A stretch of 64,000 bases of DNA from Nocardioides humi (lineage in GTDB: Bacteria > Actinomycetota > Actinomycetes > Propionibacteriales > Nocardioidaceae). A program made the position numbers and the translations under genes. Location: the NCBI RefSeq assembly GCF_006494775.1, contig NZ_CP041146.1, positions 4,092,001 through 4,156,000 of the forward strand. The letters run 5' to 3'. The notes beneath the pieces were generated by a model. The model was not told the origin of the DNA and did not search any database. It worked only from the letters and a program-made list of their open reading frames with translations. Positions 9,178 through 19,255 of the stretch are shown here, one piece after another; the first letter of the stretch is position 1, and each line of letters opens with the position of its first letter.

Positions 9178-10347
9178 CTACGAGATCATCCGCCGCGCGA
9201 CCGCGCGCTGCCGTGCGGCGATCCGCTCGGCGTACTGCTCCGCCGAGAGCCCCACCAGGCCCGGAAGCCGCTTGGCCACCTCGGCGACCGGGACGACGTC
9301 GACGGAGGGCCCGTCCTCGGCGGTCAGCGCGCGCGACAGCTGCTGCCAGCGCAGCATGATCGGGCCGGTGCGGTGGCCGGTGGTCTCCAGCCAGTTCGCG
9401 GCGGGAGCGGGCGCGCCGTCGAGGAGTGCGGGCGGCCGCTCGGAGATGACGAAGCGCATCACGCCGTCGTCGTCGGCCGAGGCCTGGGCCTTGGTGAGCG
9501 AGGTCTGGTGGGTCTCGTAGTCGGTGGAGGCGTACCAGTCGGAGCCGATCTGGATCGCCTGGTAGGTGCAGTCGTCACAGCGCGGAACGCTCACGATCAT
9601 GGCCTCGTCCTCGGCCAGCTCGTAGTGGCCGATGGAGGAGAACTGCGAGGACAGGCCGCCGGGGGTGGAGGCGGGGACGGTGAGGGTGTTGGCCGGCTCC
9701 TGGTACTGGAAGAAGTGGGGGAAGGCGAACCAGGTCTGGATCGAGCCGACCAGCGACCGGGCGGCGACCTCGTACCTCTTCCGCAGCACCTCCTCGCTCA
9801 GCGGACGCCGAGCCCGCCCCACGGTGTCGACCCGCTCGATGGTCAGGGTCCCGCGGGTCTCGGTGTCCCAGTCGTTGAAGACCTCGCGCACGATCAGGGT
9901 CTTCGCGCCCGGCTCGGCGGTGTACGCGAAGGAGAAGCCGCCGTCGTCGTCGATCGACAGCTCGCGGTCGTCGAACGCCATGAGGGACGTGGCGGCCGAG
10001 TCGGCGGAGTACGTCCCGCCCATCACCTGGAAGGACAGGTCCGCCGACGTGCCCCGCCGCCCCTTGATGACATACGAGACGCCCTCGCGCAGGTAGGCGT
10101 GGAAGTAGACGGCGTCGGGGTTGTCGAGGCCCTGCCGCGAGAACTGGTGCGTCGGGTTGATGAAGAGCGGCTGCTCGAGGTCGTAGTCGAAGGCGGTCTG
10201 CAGCGCCATCCGGATCCGGCCGGCGAGGTAGTCGTAGCCCTCGAGCCGGTCCGCCTCGATCCGGATGAACGGGGCGTTGGCGATCAGCTCCTCGGCCTCC
10301 GCGATCGCCGCCTGCAGCGGGCCGGTCAGCCCGAGCGACGCGCTCAT
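9178..10347 (-). CDS. DUF1214-domain protein (389 aa)
   Basis: Second gene of a two-gene unit; its ATG overlaps the stop of the LLM oxidoreductase by one base (TGATG), so the two are coupled. The middle part shows a DUF1214-like pattern: YFHAYLREGVSYVIKG near 90, then a beta-rich segment with LIVREVFNDWDTETRGTL near 170. The C-terminal half has no clear motif apart from a CDDC pair near 280. No signal peptide or membrane segment is evident. Related proteins occur in actinobacterial steroid and lipid gene sets, in keeping with the KstR-like operator that controls this unit, but the biochemical role is unknown. Confidence 0.75.
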   Translation of the reverse strand: MSASLGLTGPLQAAIAEAEELIANAPFIRIEADRLEGYDYLAGRIRMALQTAFDYDLEQPLFINPTHQFSRQGLDNPDAVYFHAYLREGVSYVIKGRRGTSADLSFQVMGGTYSADSAATSLMAFDDRELSIDDDGGFSFAYTAEPGAKTLIVREVFNDWDTETRGTLTIERVDTVGRARRPLSEEVLRKRYEVAARSLVGSIQTWFAFPHFFQYQEPANTLTVPASTPGGLSSQFSSIGHYELAEDEAMIVSVPRCDDCTYQAIQIGSDWYASTDYETHQTSLTKAQASADDDGVMRFVISERPPALLDGAPAPAANWLETTGHRTGPIMLRWQQLSRALTAEDGPSVDVVPVAEVAKRLPGLVGLSAEQYAERIAARQRAVARRMIS

Positions 10348-11240
10348 CAGGCGACCTCGGCGATGATGCTCTCGGCGTACTGCTCGAGGTGCTTGACCTT
10401 CGTCTCGAGCGGCTCGGTGTCCGGGCCTTTGATGTAGGGCACCCGGAAGCCGACGATGCAGTCGGTGACGCCCTTGTCCTCGAGTCGCTTCACGCCGTCG
10501 ACCGTGTAGGCGTCGTACGAGATGACGTGGACCTCGAACTCGTCCGGCCCGCGGGTGTCGCCCTCCTCGGCGCGGATCTCGGCGAGGCGGGTCAGCAGGC
10601 GGTCGAGCTCCTCGCCGTCGCCGCCGGCGTGCATCCACCCGTCGCCCTTGCGTACGGCGCGCCGCAGCGCCGCGTCGGAGTGGCCGCCCACGAGCAGCGG
10701 GATCCTCTCGGTCGGGGCGGGGCACTGCTGGAGCGGCTCGATGTCGTAGAACTCGCCGCTGTAGCCGAAGAAGGTGGGCTCGTCGCCGGGCTGGGTCAGG
10801 CCGCGGAGGATGTCCATGCACTCGTCCATCCGCTTGCCGCGCCGCTCCCACGGGACGCCGAGCGCCGCGAAGTCCTCGGGCCACGGCGAGAGCCCGACGC
10901 CGAGGCCGAGCCGGTTGCCGGACAGGAACGCCAGCGAGGAGGCCTGCTTGGCCACGAGCACCGGCGGCCGGATCGGCAGCTTGAGCACGAACGGCGTCAG
11001 GCGCAGCGTCGAGGTCACCGCGAACAGGTGCGCGCACAGGATGAACGTCTCGATGAACTCCTTGCCGAGCAGGAACTCGCGGTCCCCGGTGTCGGTGTAG
11101 GGGTACTTCGAGTCGGACTCCTGCGGGTAGATGAGGCTGTCCGCGATCGTCATCGAGGTGTAGCCCGCGGCCTCGCAGGCCTGGGCGAGCGGGGCGTAGT
11201 AGTCGGCGTGGGTCATGCCCTCGGCGAAGGAGAAACGCAT
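10347..11240 (-). CDS. LLM-class F420-dependent oxidoreductase (297 aa)
   Basis: A TIM-barrel oxidoreductase of the luciferase-like family, which in actinobacteria typically uses the deazaflavin cofactor F420. Supporting segments are the N-terminal FAEGMTHADYYAPLAQACEA, the central LGLGVGLSPWPEDFAALG, the PLLVGGHSDAALRRA strand-loop near 180, and the typical RMDECMDILRGL helix. It is the first gene of a unit with the DUF1214 gene. The start lies 6 nt after a TAGTGT hexamer that overlaps the KstR-like palindrome at 11250-11265, so the mRNA is probably leaderless and repressor binding would block the -10 element. The substrate is unknown. Confidence 0.85.
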   Translation of the reverse strand: MRFSFAEGMTHADYYAPLAQACEAAGYTSMTIADSLIYPQESDSKYPYTDTGDREFLLGKEFIETFILCAHLFAVTSTLRLTPFVLKLPIRPPVLVAKQASSLAFLSGNRLGLGVGLSPWPEDFAALGVPWERRGKRMDECMDILRGLTQPGDEPTFFGYSGEFYDIEPLQQCPAPTERIPLLVGGHSDAALRRAVRKGDGWMHAGGDGEELDRLLTRLAEIRAEEGDTRGPDEFEVHVISYDAYTVDGVKRLEDKGVTDCIVGFRVPYIKGPDTEPLETKVKHLEQYAESIIAEVA

Positions 11241-11249
11241 GCCGCCACA

Positions 11250-11265
11250 CTAGAACCTGTTCTAG
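11250..11265. promoter_or_regulatory. KstR-like operator, CTAGAACCTGTTCTAG
   Basis: A perfect palindrome in the 45-bp gap between the divergent LLM oxidoreductase and deazaflavin oxidoreductase genes. It matches the published KstR pattern TnnAACnnGTTnnA exactly. The same 16 bases occur at 57581-57596 before a ketosteroid isomerase gene. KstR is the TetR-family repressor of sterol catabolism; its gene is not in the window. Confidence 0.75.
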
Positions 11266-11285
11266 ATTTCTGCCAGAGTCATCCC

Positions 11286-11774
11286 ATGGCGGCACTGCCC
11301 AAGGAGCGTCCCGACGGCCTCGACAGGCCGATCGTCGGCACGATCATGAAGTACGGCGCGAAGGCGAACGTCGCGGTCTACCGGCTCACCAACGGCCGGA
11401 TCGGCGCGACATGGCGGATCGGAGCGGGCTGGCGCAAGCCCGTCCCGGTGCTGCTCCTCGACCACGTCGGCCGGAGGAGCGGCAGGCGGTTCACCACCCC
11501 GCTGCTCTACCTGCGCGACGGCGCGGACCTGGTGATCGTCGCCTCCCAGGGCGGGCTGCCGAAGCACCCGCAGTGGTTCCACAACCTGGTCGCGCACCCG
11601 GACACGACCGTCGCCGTACCGGCGGAGCGGAGCCGAGCCGTGCGCGCCCGGGTGGCCGGACCGGAGGAGCGGGCCGCGCTGTGGCCGCGCCTGGTCGAGC
11701 TGTACGCCGACTTCGAGAGCTACCAGTCCTGGACCGACCGCGAGATCCCCGTCGTCGTCCTCGAGCCCCGCTGA
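11286..11774 (+). CDS. nitroreductase/deazaflavin (F420)-dependent oxidoreductase, Ddn family (162 aa)
   Basis: A small split-barrel protein of the F420H2-dependent quinone reductase (Ddn/Rv3547-like) family. Recognisable parts are LLLDHVGRRSGRRFTTPLLY near residue 60, where the phosphate tail of F420 is bound, then SQGGLPKHPQWFHNL and HPDTTV. It starts 6 nt after a CAGAGT hexamer, so the transcript is probably leaderless, and faces the KstR-like operator on the side opposite the LLM gene. It is followed 28 bp later by a SnoaL-like gene. It may reduce enone or quinone intermediates of lipid or steroid breakdown (inference). Confidence 0.87.
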   Translation: MAALPKERPDGLDRPIVGTIMKYGAKANVAVYRLTNGRIGATWRIGAGWRKPVPVLLLDHVGRRSGRRFTTPLLYLRDGADLVIVASQGGLPKHPQWFHNLVAHPDTTVAVPAERSRAVRARVAGPEERAALWPRLVELYADFESYQSWTDREIPVVVLEPR

Positions 11775-11802
11775 CCCCGCTGAACCGGCTAGGAGCAACC
11801 CC

Positions 11803-12249
11803 GTGGACCTGCAGGAGCTGATCGACCGCGCCGAGATCGCCGACGCGATCACCCGCTACACCCTCGCCGTCGACGAGGGCGACTTCGACCGCCTCGACAC
11901 CGTCTTCACCCCCGACGCCCACATCGACTACACCGAGAGCGGCGGCGTCGTCGACAGCTACCCGGTCGTCAAGGCCTGGCTCGCCGAGGTGCTGCCGGGG
12001 TTCTCCGCCCACCGGCTGCACACGGTCGGGCAGATCGCCTTCGACTTCGCCGACTCCCACGACGAGGCCGCCGTGACGGCGTACTTCCACAACCCGATGC
12101 GGCTGTCCTCATTCGATCGGCCAGACGGCAAGGGCGGTGAGCGGGTGGTCGAGGTCGGCGGCCTGTATCGGCACACCTTCGTGCGGACGGCGGACGGCTG
12201 GCGCTCCCGGAGGCTGCACGAGCAGGTCGTCTGGACCCGCGGCTTCTGA
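11803..12249 (+). CDS. SnoaL-like / nuclear transport factor 2-like protein (148 aa)
   Basis: A one-domain cone-shaped alpha+beta barrel protein of the SnoaL_4 type. The first helix (LIDRAEIADAITRYTLAVD) and the TVFTPDAHIDYTESGG loop are typical of this fold, which includes isomerases, dehydratases and cyclases. The GTG start is supported by AGGAG at 11791-11795. It follows the deazaflavin oxidoreductase under the same KstR-like operator. The catalytic residues of steroid isomerase are not all evident here, so I do not assign a reaction. Confidence 0.8.
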   Translation: MDLQELIDRAEIADAITRYTLAVDEGDFDRLDTVFTPDAHIDYTESGGVVDSYPVVKAWLAEVLPGFSAHRLHTVGQIAFDFADSHDEAAVTAYFHNPMRLSSFDRPDGKGGERVVEVGGLYRHTFVRTADGWRSRRLHEQVVWTRGF

Positions 12250-12250
12250 G

Positions 12251-12544
12251 CGGTCCCGCTCACTGGCGTCGCGCCTCCCGCACGAGCAGGTGCTGGAGGT
12301 ACACCCCGCCGACGCTGACGACGCCCTCGCGCGCAGCCCGCGCTCGCTCACCCGGCTCGTCCAGGGCGACGTCGGCCTCTCGTTCGTCGCGCTCCGGGCG
12401 CGGGTCCGGCTGCACCGGTCGACGTACGAGATCGCCCGGGGGCGCCCGCTCGCCGGGGTGGCGAGCGCCGTCGGCTACCGGTCGCCGGCGTCGTACGGCG
12501 CCGCGTTCCGGGCGGCGACCGGACTGAGCCCGGGCTGCTTCTGA
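12251..12544 (+). pseudogene. remnant of an AraC-family regulator (DNA-binding domain only)
   Basis: The frame ending at TGA 12542-12544 matches the second half of an AraC/XylS double helix-turn-helix: a degenerate first HTH (LTRLVQGDVGLSF), then EIARGRPLAGVASAVGYRSP and the final FRAATGLSPG. There is no sensor domain, no Shine-Dalgarno and no clear start after the SnoaL stop. It could be a decayed regulator or, less likely, a short free-standing DNA-binding protein. Confidence 0.55.
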
Positions 12545-12601
12545 GTCCCGCCGGTGGCCCGCGTGTTTGGCTGCCGACCAGGGGACACGGACAATGGGCG
12601 G

Positions 12602-13210
12602 GTGAGCGACCAGCGGCAGTCCCCCTCCGAACGTCCCGTGCTCAACGGGCTGGTGGCGCTGGTCGCGGTGGCGCTGGGTGTCGGCCTGATCCTGGGCGTG
12701 GTGGCCCTGGTCGGCACGAAGGTGCTCGGGCTCGGCAGCGACGACGGCGACTCCTCGGCACGGTCCACGGTCCGGCAGTCGATGTACCTGCCGACGCCCG
12801 TGGAGACCGACGAGGAGACCGGCCCGCTGGTCACCCTCCACACCGAGGACACCGACGAGCCGGCCACCACCGACACCACCGAGACCGACATCCCCGAGGA
12901 CGAGCCGACGTCGGAGACCACCAGCGAGTCCGCGGCGTCCGGCGAGATCTCGCTGCAGGCGCTCGCCACCGCGGTCGCCAGCGGCGAGCGGATCTACTTC
13001 AGCGGCGTCTACCCGGGCGGCGAGGGCGCGATCTTGTGGGTGCAGCGCTTCGAGAACGGCGACTGGGCCGACTTCCCCGCCAGCGTCGGCGTCACCAACG
13101 GCACCTTCTCCAGCTACATCTTCACCGGCGTCAGCGGGGTCAACCGGTTCCGTGTGGTCGACCGCGACAGCGGCACCGTGAGCAACGAGATCAGCGTCAC
13201 CGTCGGCTGA
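12602..13210 (+). CDS. membrane-anchored protein with acidic linker and C-terminal beta domain (202 aa)
   Basis: I do not recognise a named family. The GTG at 12602 lies 8 nt after a GACAAT hexamer, so the mRNA may be leaderless. A short cytoplasmic N-terminus is followed by one membrane segment (about residues 14-38, Val/Leu/Gly-rich). Then comes an extracellular linker of about 70 residues very rich in Thr, Glu, Asp and Ser, and a C-terminal domain of about 80 residues (from SLQALATAV). The domain's pattern of ILWVQRFENGDW, FSSYIFTGVSG and NRFRVVDRDSG resembles an Ig-like or FnIII-like beta sandwich. A type II surface protein is likely; its function is unknown. Confidence 0.65.
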   Translation: MSDQRQSPSERPVLNGLVALVAVALGVGLILGVVALVGTKVLGLGSDDGDSSARSTVRQSMYLPTPVETDEETGPLVTLHTEDTDEPATTDTTETDIPEDEPTSETTSESAASGEISLQALATAVASGERIYFSGVYPGGEGAILWVQRFENGDWADFPASVGVTNGTFSSYIFTGVSGVNRFRVVDRDSGTVSNEISVTVG

Positions 13211-13269
13211 CTGATCTGATGGAGTCGGCCGGGGACGCGTCCGGGGTTTCCGGGGCGTGGCTCGGGCTC

Positions 13270-13383
13270 GCTGTAACACGTTGATCGCTGCTCTAGCAGC
13301 CCCATGACGTCGGTCGGCCCGGTCTGTGCAGGGCTGCTAGAGCAGGCGCGCGGCGGGTACACCGGCAAACAACGTGTTACAGC
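13270..13383. repeat. nested inverted repeat upstream of dnaK
   Basis: The 361-bp gap 13211-13571 has no gene. It begins with two nested perfect inverted repeats: outer 14-bp arms (GCTGTAACACGTTG at 13270-13283, partner 13370-13383) and inner 15-bp arms (CTGCTCTAGCAGCCC at 13288-13302, partner 13331-13345). The left inner arm is itself palindromic (CTGCTCTAGCAG). It may end the upstream transcript or bind a regulator before the heat-shock promoter. Confidence 0.6.
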
Positions 13384-13385
13384 GC

Positions 13386-13435
13386 GCGCCGCCACGCGCC
13401 GCCACGCGCCGCCACGCGCCGCCACGCGCCGCCAC
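13386..13435. repeat. 10-bp tandem repeat, GCCACGCGCC x4 plus partial copies
   Basis: Four exact copies of GCCACGCGCC run from 13391 to 13430, with degenerate partial copies on both sides. It is non-coding and lies directly after the nested inverted repeat and about 80 bp before the HspR site. The copy number is likely to vary between strains by slippage. Confidence 0.8.
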
Positions 13436-13511
13436 CGGCCCCCGGCCCCGGAGATCTCCTCGCCCCGTCGGGAACAACCCGGCGCGGGCCGCCGTTGCAG
13501 CCTGTGTCAGA

Positions 13512-13532
13512 CTTGAGTCCATCCGGCTCAAC
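13512..13532 (+). promoter_or_regulatory. HAIR element (HspR-binding site) before dnaK
   Basis: CTTGAGT, seven bases, then GCTCAAC: this matches the HspR inverted repeat CTTGAGT-N7-ACTCAAG at 12 of 14 arm positions. It lies 39 bp before the dnaK start. The regulator HspR is encoded by the fourth gene of the same operon, giving a closed feedback loop. Confidence 0.85.
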
Positions 13533-13571
13533 TAACTTGCATCCACATCTGAACTCACGGAGGAAACACAC

Positions 13572-15427
<1,856 letters not shown>

Positions 15428-15431
<4 letters not shown>

Positions 15432-16015
15432 CCGAGGAGAACCTCACCCCGGAGGGGGAGCCGCAGGAGACTGCGGCTCCCTCGCCCGAGGGCCAGGACC
15501 AGTCCGAGGCACCGGAGCCGCCCGCGGCGTCGGAGCCCGCCGACACGGCGGCCGAGCAGGCGGAGGCGACCCCCGAGGCCGACGAGCTCGCCGTCACGAG
15601 GATGGAGCTGGAGGAGCGGACCCTCGACCTGCAGCGCCTGCAGGCGGAGTTCCTCAACTACAAGCGCCGCGTCGACCGCGACCGGGAGCTGCTCCGCGAG
15701 AACGCGACGTACGCCGCGCTCACGCCGATCATCGACGTCCTCGACACCATCGACCGGGCCCGCGAGCACGAGCCGCTCGAGGGCGGCTTCAAGGCCGTGG
15801 CCGAGCAGCTCGAGCGCGTCGTCGCCGGGCTCGGCCTGGTGAAGTTCGGCGAGCCGGGCGACGCGTTCGACCCGACCATCCACGAGGCGCTCTCGCACAT
15901 CGGCACCGACGCCGAGGTCGAGGTGACGACGTGCAAGGTGGTCGCGAAGGCCGGCTACAAGATCGGCGACCGGGTGGTCCGCGCAGCGCAGGTGCTGGTG
16001 GTCGACCCGGCTTGA
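15428..16015 (+). CDS. grpE: nucleotide exchange factor GrpE (195 aa)
   Basis: Co-chaperone that releases ADP from DnaK. After a low-complexity Glu/Ala/Pro N-terminus of about 55 residues come the long coiled-coil helix ([20 protein letters not shown], typical of GrpE) and the beta-wing domain, with [20 protein letters not shown] near residue 140 as the family signature. The GTG start overlaps the dnaK stop (GTGA), which keeps the two proteins in step. The length is usual for actinobacteria. Confidence 0.97.
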
Positions 16016-16048
16016 CGACAGACATGAACGAAGGGAGGTGCGTGCGAG

Positions 16049-17242
16049 ATGAGTGACGACGGGATCCGGTCCGACTGGGCGACCAAGGACTTCTACAAGG
16101 AGCTCGGGGTCGCGAAGTCGGCGACGCAGGACGAGATCAAGAAGGCGTACCGCAAGCTCGCGCGCGCCAACCACCCCGACTCGCACCCCGACGACACCGC
16201 CAAGCACGACCGGTTCAAGGCGGTGGCCGAGGCGTACGACGTCCTCGGGGACGCCGACAAGCGCAAGAAGTACGACCAGGCCCGCGAGATGTTCAGCCGC
16301 GGCGGGTTCCCCGCGGGGGCCGGCTTCGGCGGCGGTGCCGGCGGCTTCGGCGGTGGCTTCGGCGGCAATGTGAACGTCGAGGACCTGCTCCGCGACCGCG
16401 CGGGCGGTGGGGGCGGCGGGTTCGGCGACCTCTTCGGCGACCTGTTCGGCGGGGGCGGCCGGGGCCGCGCCCGGGCCCGGGCCACCCGCGGCGCCGACCT
16501 GGAGACGACGGCCACGATCGGCTTCACCGAGGCGCTCGAGGGCGCGACCGTGTCGCTGCGGGTCAGCTCCGACGGCGCCTGCGCGACCTGCCACGGGACG
16601 GGCGGCAAGCCCGGCACCCAGCCGCACGTGTGCCCGACCTGCGACGGCAGCGGCTTCGTCACCGCCTCCGTCGGCGGCGCGTTCTCGATGAACGAGACGT
16701 GCCCGACCTGCGGCGGACGCCAGCTCGTGTACGACGACCCCTGCCCCACCTGCCACGGCTCGGGCCTGGGCCGGTCCACCCGGACCATCCAGGCGAAGAT
16801 CCCGGCCGGGGTGAAGGACGGGCAGCGGATCCGGCTGCGCGGCAAGGGCGCGCCGGGCGAGAACGGCGGCCCCGCCGGTGACCTCTACGTCACCGTCAAG
16901 GTCACCGGGCACCGCGTGTTCGGCCGCAAGGGCGAGCATCTCACCGTCGACGTACCCGTCTCGTTCGCGGAGCTCGCGCTCGGTGCCGAGATCAAGATCC
17001 CCACGCTCGGCGCTGCGCCGGTGACCCTCAAGGTCCCGGCCGGCACGCCCAACGGCCGCACCTTCCGGGTGCGGGGCAAGGGCGCCGCCAAGGCCGACGG
17101 CTCGCGGGGCGACCTACTGGCGACGGTCGAGGTGCAGGTGCCCAGCACCCTCGACGCCGACGCCAGGGCGGCCCTGGAGGCGTACGCCGCCGCGACCGCC
17201 GACACCCAGCTGCGGTCGGGCCTGTTCCAGGACGCCGGCTGA
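16049..17242 (+). CDS. dnaJ: molecular chaperone DnaJ (397 aa)
   Basis: Hsp40 co-chaperone that delivers clients to DnaK and stimulates its ATPase. The J domain (residues about 10-75) contains the essential HPD within RANHPDSHPDD. A Gly/Phe-rich linker follows, with repeats such as GGFGGGFGG. The zinc-binding region has four CxxC units: CATCHGTG, CPTCDGSG, CPTCGGRQ and CPTCHGSG. The third lacks the usual GxG ending, as in some actinobacterial DnaJ proteins. Two C-terminal beta domains complete a type I DnaJ. Its end overlaps the hspR start by one base. Confidence 0.98.
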   Translation: MSDDGIRSDWATKDFYKELGVAKSATQDEIKKAYRKLARANHPDSHPDDTAKHDRFKAVAEAYDVLGDADKRKKYDQAREMFSRGGFPAGAGFGGGAGGFGGGFGGNVNVEDLLRDRAGGGGGGFGDLFGDLFGGGGRGRARARATRGADLETTATIGFTEALEGATVSLRVSSDGACATCHGTGGKPGTQPHVCPTCDGSGFVTASVGGAFSMNETCPTCGGRQLVYDDPCPTCHGSGLGRSTRTIQAKIPAGVKDGQRIRLRGKGAPGENGGPAGDLYVTVKVTGHRVFGRKGEHLTVDVPVSFAELALGAEIKIPTLGAAPVTLKVPAGTPNGRTFRVRGKGAAKADGSRGDLLATVEVQVPSTLDADARAALEAYAAATADTQLRSGLFQDAG

Positions 17243-17679
17243 TGGCCGCCGCCGCCCGACCGCCGCAGGGGCCTCCGGGCGAGGAGGACGCCGTCTACGT
17301 CATCAGCGTGGCGGCCCAGCTCAGCGGCCTGCACCCGCAGACGCTGCGGACCTACGAGCGGGTCGGGCTGATCACGCCCGGCCGCACGGGCGGCGGCGGC
17401 CGGCGGTACTCCTACCGCGACATCGAGCGGCTGCGCGAGATCGCCCAGCTCACCGCCGCCGGCATCGGCATCGAGGGCGTCAAGCGGATCCTCGACCTCG
17501 AGAACGCCGTGGCCGCGCTGCGGTCCCGCAACGCCGAGCTGGTCGCGGAGCTGGACGCCACCCGCGAGGCGCTCCGCCAGGCCACCTCCACGCGCCCGAG
17601 TCTCCCGCGCAGCAACCTCCCCGCCCTCCCCGGCACGACCGTCGGCCAGTCCGTCGTCGTCTGGCGCCGCAACCCCTGA
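17242..17679 (+). CDS. hspR: heat-shock repressor HspR, MerR family (145 aa)
   Basis: Transcriptional repressor that binds HAIR sequences and, in Streptomyces and mycobacteria, works with DnaK as co-repressor. The N-terminal winged helix has the HspR-type sequence VISVAAQLSGLHPQTLRTYE followed by GLITPGRTGGGGRRYS and the helix YRDIERLREIAQLTAAG. A coiled coil near residues 85-115 serves dimerisation. The C-terminus ends in a hydrophobic-basic tail (VVVWRRNP), as in other HspR proteins. Two HAIR sites occur in this window, before dnaK and before clpB, so both chaperone systems should be its targets. Confidence 0.96.
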   Translation: MAAAARPPQGPPGEEDAVYVISVAAQLSGLHPQTLRTYERVGLITPGRTGGGGRRYSYRDIERLREIAQLTAAGIGIEGVKRILDLENAVAALRSRNAELVAELDATREALRQATSTRPSLPRSNLPALPGTTVGQSVVVWRRNP

Positions 17680-17826
17680 CACCGCGGTGGGGTCGGCGCA
17701 GGTTGGTGCGACACCGTGACCTGAGATCCCTGTGCCGTTCGCCACAACAGGCGTTAACCTCCACCCGTCGGGTCTGTCCGGGTGCATGGGGGCACGCCGG
17801 CGAGACTCACGGGACGAGAGGTGCGC

Positions 17827-19161
17827 GTGGACGCAGTGCTGGACTGGCTCAGGGACTGGGCCGACCACGTCGACTGGTTCGCCTTCGTGTCGATCCCCTT
17901 CTTCACCGGGATCATCGGCTGGCTGATCAACTGGTCCGGGCTGTGGATGCTCTTCAAGCCGATCGACTTCCACGGCTTCCGGATCCCCGGCCTGCGCGAG
18001 GTGGCCGGCGTGCTGCCGCGCAAGCTGCAGGAGGTGCCCGGCTGGATGGAGGGCGGCCTCGGCTGGCAGGGGATCGTGCCCGCGCGCGCCGCCAAGATGG
18101 GCAGCATCGCCGTCGACAAGGTGATCGCCAAGCTCGGTACGCCGGCCGAGTTCTACGCCCAGCTCGAGCCCGACCAGATCGCCGAGCACATCGTCGCGGT
18201 CTTCCGCCCCGACCTCCCGGCGCTCGTCGACGACGTGATGATGCGCGAGCACCCGCGGCTGTGGCGGGACCTGCCGCGCCCGGTGCGCCAGGCCGTCATC
18301 GACCGGGTCCAGGCCCAGCTGCCGGGCGTGGTCAAGACGATCACCGACGAGATCGGCGTCCACATCAACCAGCTGCTCGACCCGAAGATCATGGTCATCG
18401 ACCACTTCCGGAAGAACCCCGAGCTGGTGGTCAAGGTCTTCAAGGACGTCGGCCAGCGCGAGCTCAACCTGATGGTCGCCTTCGGCTTCATCTTCGGCTT
18501 CCTGCTGGGCATCCCGGTCGCGATCGTCGACCAGACCTGGCACATCTGGTGGTTGCTGCCGCTGCTCGGCATCGTCGTCGGCTGGACCACCAACCTGCTC
18601 GGCATGTGGCTGATCTTCGACCCGCCGGAGGAGCGGCGGATCCTCGGCATCAAGGTGCAGGGCCTGTTCCTGCGCCGCCAGGACGAGTGCGCCGAGGTCT
18701 ACGCCCGGATCATCGCCGACGACGTGATCACGCTCGAGCGGATCGGCGACTTCCTCATGGACGGCCCGCGCGGCGATCGCACCCGGCAGATGATCGCCAC
18801 CGCGATGCGGCCCGCGATCGACAAGGCCGCCGGCCCGCTGCGCGGCGCGGTCAACGTCGCGATGGGCGGGCGGCGGTACGACAGCATCAAGGACTCCTTC
18901 GCGCAGGAGGCGGTCGGCCGCACCATCACGCCGTTCCGCGACGCCGACTTCAGCCGCCAGCAGTCGGAGAAGATCCGGGTGCTCATCGCCCGGCGCACCA
19001 AGGAGCTGCCGCCGCGCGACTTCGTCGAGATGATGCGCTCGGCGATCAAGGAGGACGAGTGGATGCTCTACGCCCACGGCGCGATCATGGGGGCCGCCGG
19101 CGGGTTCATCCACCTGGGCATCTTCAATTGGGGTTGGATCCCCGGGTTCCCACCATCATGA
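17827..19161 (+). CDS. DUF445-family membrane protein (444 aa)
   Basis: Membrane protein of the DUF445 (YheB-like) family, role unknown. The first membrane segment (FAFVSIPFFTGIIGWLINW) and the GLWMLFKPIDF motif are typical. Two more membrane segments lie near 215-265 (FGFIFGFLLGIPVAIV; WWLLPLLGIVVGWTTNLLGM), and a final hydrophobic stretch ends the protein. The intervening soluble parts are rich in helices with repeated MxxAxRPAIDK-like elements. GTG codons at 17821, 17827 and 17836 are possible starts. I prefer 17827 because GAGAGG is then at a suitable distance. Downstream lies the Abi-alpha gene. Confidence 0.82.
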   Translation: MDAVLDWLRDWADHVDWFAFVSIPFFTGIIGWLINWSGLWMLFKPIDFHGFRIPGLREVAGVLPRKLQEVPGWMEGGLGWQGIVPARAAKMGSIAVDKVIAKLGTPAEFYAQLEPDQIAEHIVAVFRPDLPALVDDVMMREHPRLWRDLPRPVRQAVIDRVQAQLPGVVKTITDEIGVHINQLLDPKIMVIDHFRKNPELVVKVFKDVGQRELNLMVAFGFIFGFLLGIPVAIVDQTWHIWWLLPLLGIVVGWTTNLLGMWLIFDPPEERRILGIKVQGLFLRRQDECAEVYARIIADDVITLERIGDFLMDGPRGDRTRQMIATAMRPAIDKAAGPLRGAVNVAMGGRRYDSIKDSFAQEAVGRTITPFRDADFSRQQSEKIRVLIARRTKELPPRDFVEMMRSAIKEDEWMLYAHGAIMGAAGGFIHLGIFNWGWIPGFPPS

Positions 19162-19255
19162 CCAGTCGGTGCTTGCTGGACCCACCCCCGGTCCGGACCT
19201 GGGTTCCCGCCGTGACCTCCCCCGTGAACACATGTCCGAGCACCGGAAGGGCGAC

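Noticed and set aside
9109..11774. Long plus-strand frames across the DUF1214 and LLM genes
   Set aside because: Antisense shadows; only the part from 11286 is a real gene.
13386..13435. Tandem repeat as a CRISPR array
   Set aside because: The unit is 10 bp with no spacers and there are no cas genes.
16885..19113. 742-codon minus-strand frame over dnaJ, hspR and DUF445
   Set aside because: Shadow of three recognised genes.
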